From: CALKWS01 sp048594865
GTDB taxonomy: Bacteria; Actinomycetota; Actinomycetes; Actinomycetales; Beutenbergiaceae
Assembly: GCA_048594865.1 (NCBI GenBank)
Contig: JBMDWZ010000130.1
Location: 1-22,423, forward strand
DNA length: 22,423 nt
Direction: 5' to 3'
Part shown: positions 20,775 to 22,423 of the stretch, in pieces
Layout: every line of letters starts with the position of its first letter
Position numbering within the stretch: the stretch's first letter is position 1
Made by a program: the position numbers and the translations under genes
The notes under the pieces: generated by a model
Databases searched by the model: none
Told to the model about the DNA's origin: nothing
The model's input: only the letters and a program-made list of their open reading frames with translations

Positions 20775-21833
20775 GTGGGAGACGTTCGCCGAGGCTCAAT
20801 TGCCGCCACCCTGTTGGGGCTGACGGCGCTGATCGCCGCCTGCTCACCGACCGGGGTCGCGATCCCGCCGGCCGAGGTCATCACCGAATCGGAGTCCCTG
20901 ACGCCGGTAGACAAGACCACCGCCCCGCCACCCGAAATCGACGATGCCTGGCCGCTGACCGGCAGCACCGAGGATGTCACCGACCGGGTGGTGATGTCGA
21001 TCAAGGTGGAGAACTCCGCTCAGTCCCGCCCGCAGACCGGCCTGCAGGAAGCGGATCTGGTGTGGGAGCAGATGATCGAGGGCGGCTACACCCGGTTCGT
21101 GGCGATGTACCAGTCCCAGGTGCCCGACGTGGTGGGCCCGATCAGGTCGATGCGCCCGATGGATATCCCGGTCGCCTCACCCTTCGGCGGTCAACTGATC
21201 TTCTCCGGGGCCCAGCAGGGTTTCCTCAACCTCGCGAACGCCTCAAACCTGCAGATCCTCACGCATGACAATGGCAACGCCGGCTTCTCTCGCGGCGCCG
21301 ATCGGCCTGCGCCACACAACGTCTACGGCGACACCAGCACCTTCCTAGACCAGGCCAGCGGTGACGCCGACGTGCCCGACGCCTTCGACTTCGCCCCCGA
21401 GCCCGAGTTCGCCAGTGCTGTCATGGACGGCGAAGAGGCGTCCCGGATCGAGGTCAATTTTCCCTCCACCGAGCCCCGTTGGGACTGGGATTCGGACTCC
21501 GGCACCTGGCTGCGCAGCGAGGGCGCGGAGGCCGCCACCACCACCGACTCCGGACGGATCGGCGCCGTGAACGTCCTGGTGCTGCGGATGGAGGTCCGCA
21601 ACACCGAATACCGCGACCCCTCCGGGGCGCCGGTGCCCGAAACAATCGTCGCTGGTTCGGGGCAGGCGCTGATCGCCACCGGCGGACAGGTCATCACCGG
21701 TGAGTGGACCAAGGGTGAGGAAGATGAGGTGATCCGGCTGCGTGACGAGGACGGTCAGGACATCTACCTGGCTGCCGGGAACACCTGGATCGAGATGCTC
21801 CCGACCGACGACGCCTCGGTCTCCTGGTCTTAA
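20775..21833 (+). CDS. DUF3048 (YerB-like) lipoprotein
   Basis: The protein has 352 residues. The N-terminus is a lipoprotein signal: two Arg, a hydrophobic stretch and lipobox LIAAC with Cys23, so it should be anchored outside the membrane. The DUF3048 hallmarks follow: SAQSRPQTGLQEADLVWEQMIEGGYTRFVAMYQSQVPDVVGPIRSMRPMD, then FSGAQQGFLN and PHNVYGDT, and a C-terminal beta domain with IYLAAGNTWIEMLP. The role of the family is unknown, with a cell-envelope location. The GTG at 20775 is supported by the -10 box and the correct placement of the signal. Its neighbours are men genes, with no evident functional tie. Confidence 0.9.
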   Translation: MGDVRRGSIAATLLGLTALIAACSPTGVAIPPAEVITESESLTPVDKTTAPPPEIDDAWPLTGSTEDVTDRVVMSIKVENSAQSRPQTGLQEADLVWEQMIEGGYTRFVAMYQSQVPDVVGPIRSMRPMDIPVASPFGGQLIFSGAQQGFLNLANASNLQILTHDNGNAGFSRGADRPAPHNVYGDTSTFLDQASGDADVPDAFDFAPEPEFASAVMDGEEASRIEVNFPSTEPRWDWDSDSGTWLRSEGAEAATTTDSGRIGAVNVLVLRMEVRNTEYRDPSGAPVPETIVAGSGQALIATGGQVITGEWTKGEEDEVIRLRDEDGQDIYLAAGNTWIEMLPTDDASVSWS

Positions 21834-21878
21834 GCGCGGGTCGGCGAGCACGCGGCGCTAACCGCCCCGACTCCACCC

Positions 21879-21893
21879 GGGGTGTGATACCCC
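21879..21893. terminator. Possible hairpin terminator after the DUF3048 gene
   Basis: GGGGT (21879-21883) pairs with ACCCC (21889-21893) around a 5-nt loop, 45 nt after the stop codon. No T-run follows. It is short, so the call is moderate. Confidence 0.4.
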
Positions 21894-21917
21894 AGTACTG
21901 CTAAGGGCTGATAGCGG

Positions 21918-21942
21918 GGCCGCAAGGTCGATCCCAGCGGCC
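21918..21942. other. Hairpin just upstream of the small membrane protein gene
   Basis: GGCCGC (21918-21923) pairs with GCGGCC (21937-21942) around a 13-nt loop. It abuts the in-frame ATG at 21944 and lies 37 nt before the preferred start at 21980. It might be a leader structure or nothing more than GC-rich chance. Confidence 0.3.
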
Positions 21943-21979
21943 GATGTGGCAGGCGCCCTTGGCGCAGCAGTATCGGGTT

Positions 21980-22180
21980 ATGGCTACTACAACTCCTCCC
22001 AACGCCCGCTCCTTCACCTCCACCTCAACCGATCGGGACCGCGATCGCGATCCGGCCCCCGTCGCTCACGACCTCACCTCCGCGGCCGTGGCGATGGTCC
22101 TGGTCATCGGTGCCATGGGCGCCGGGGCCGCGTTCATCACCTGGCTGGGCATGAACATCGCCGATTCGTTCTTCGGCTGA
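21980..22180 (+). CDS. Small single-span membrane protein of unknown function
   Basis: The protein has 66 residues from the ATG at 21980. The N-terminal half is polar and charged (TSTDRDRDRDPAP); the second half is one membrane segment (LTSAAVAMVLVIGAMGAGAAFITWLGM) followed by NIADSFFG. An in-frame ATG at 21944 would add 12 residues (MWQAPLAQQYRV), but neither start has a good Shine-Dalgarno. The N-terminus MATTTPPNARS looks more natural. The stop codon lies in the first unit of a 17-bp tandem repeat. I recognise no family; coding seems real because the helix is well formed and codon use is GC-rich at third positions. Confidence 0.65.
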   Translation: MATTTPPNARSFTSTSTDRDRDRDPAPVAHDLTSAAVAMVLVIGAMGAGAAFITWLGMNIADSFFG

Positions 22181-22266
22181 GTCTGTTTAACGGCTGAGTC
22201 TGCTAGCTGCTGAGCTTCTTTAGCTGCTGATTTCCTTTAGCTGCCGAGTTCCTTTAACCGCTGAGG
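22175..22266. repeat. 17-bp tandem repeat spanning the small gene's stop codon
   Basis: Five full 17-bp units start at 22175, 22192, 22209, 22226 and 22243, with a partial sixth from 22260. They run from GGCTGAGTCTGTTTAAC to GCCGAGTTCCTTTAACC. The stop codon of the upstream gene is the TGA of unit 1. Nearly every unit carries a TGA near its start and a TAA or TAG near its end. The repeat fills the gap to the convergent menB gene and is less GC-rich than its surroundings. Confidence 0.9.
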
Positions 22267-22283
22267 TGCGCAAGCACGATGGC

Positions 22284-22423
22284 TCAGTAGTAGTAAGGAA
22301 AGTCTGACCAATCGGGATCGCGGCGCTGCAGGAACGCGTCCCGGCCCTCCACGGCCTCGTCGGTCATGTACGCCAACCTGGTGGCCTCACCGGCGAACAC
22401 CTGCTGCCCGGCCAGTCCGTCAT
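22284..22423 (-). CDS. menB: 1,4-dihydroxy-2-naphthoyl-CoA synthase MenB (C-terminal part)
   Basis: MenB closes the second ring of the naphthoquinone head group in menaquinone synthesis (crotonase family, cytoplasmic). Only the last 46 residues are present; the gene enters from the right edge. The tail DGLAGQQVFAGEATRLAYMTDEA, then EGRDAFLQRRDPDWSDFPYYY and stop, is the recognisable MenB C-terminus. It is on the same strand as menE and menA, with two plus-strand genes between. Confidence 0.93.
   Translation of the reverse strand, partial: DGLAGQQVFAGEATRLAYMTDEAVEGRDAFLQRRDPDWSDFPYYY

Overview
The window is about 22.4 kb of high-GC DNA from an actinomycete (Actinomycetota). The evidence is the bS22-type 33-codon gene, the DisA/RadA pair, a DUF222-HNH (13E12-family) protein, DUF4229 and DUF3048 proteins, system II cytochrome c maturation and menaquinone genes. 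From memory, the order proC / small HTH protein / 33-codon basic ribosomal protein / SerB1-like HAD / glutaredoxin, followed by phosphatase / thioredoxin / CcdA / ResB / CcsA and then MenA / MenE / MenB, resembles Mycobacterium tuberculosis Rv0500-Rv0508, Rv0525-Rv0529 and Rv0534c-Rv0548c. No species is named; a Micrococcales-like organism is a guess.

Layout. (1) 1-1785, minus: start of disA (c-di-AMP synthase, cut by the left edge) behind radA (DNA repair ATPase). (2) 1786-5031: an accessory-looking stretch with a DUF222-HNH endonuclease gene flanked by tandem repeats, and an ankyrin-repeat membrane protein. (3) 5032-7727: an M3 zinc oligopeptidase divergent from a membrane-anchored protein of unknown function. 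(4) 7829-10365: proC coupled to an AcuC-type deacetylase, then a small HTH protein and bS22, ended by strong hairpins. (5) 10480-11634: HAD phosphatase divergent from a glutaredoxin-like protein. (6) 11666-12792: yceI divergent from a marR regulator over a shared palindromic operator. (7) 12813-17578: a translationally coupled histidine phosphatase-resA-ccdA-resB-ccsB operon for cytochrome c maturation. (8) 17582-18678: a 79-bp palindromic element, a PLDc_N membrane protein and a DUF4229 membrane protein. (9) 18628-22423: menaquinone genes menA, menE and menB (C-terminus only) on the minus strand, with a DUF3048 lipoprotein and a tiny membrane protein on the plus strand between menE and menB.

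Regions 7 and 9 fit together: menaquinone feeds the respiratory chain whose c-type cytochromes need the ResA/CcdA/ResB/CcsB machinery.

Two patterns run across gene boundaries. First, at least eleven genes have a TANNNT -10 box ending only 6-9 nt before the start codon, so leaderless transcription looks to be the default here. Two divergent genes 23 bp apart even have overlapping -10 boxes. Second, five intergenic regions carry different short tandem repeats (15-17 bp, one 25 bp). In three of them the repeat unit includes the stop codon of the gene it follows. I see no CRISPR array, tRNA, rRNA, insertion sequence or obvious new defence system; the stop-codon repeats and the palindromic element are the least explained structures.
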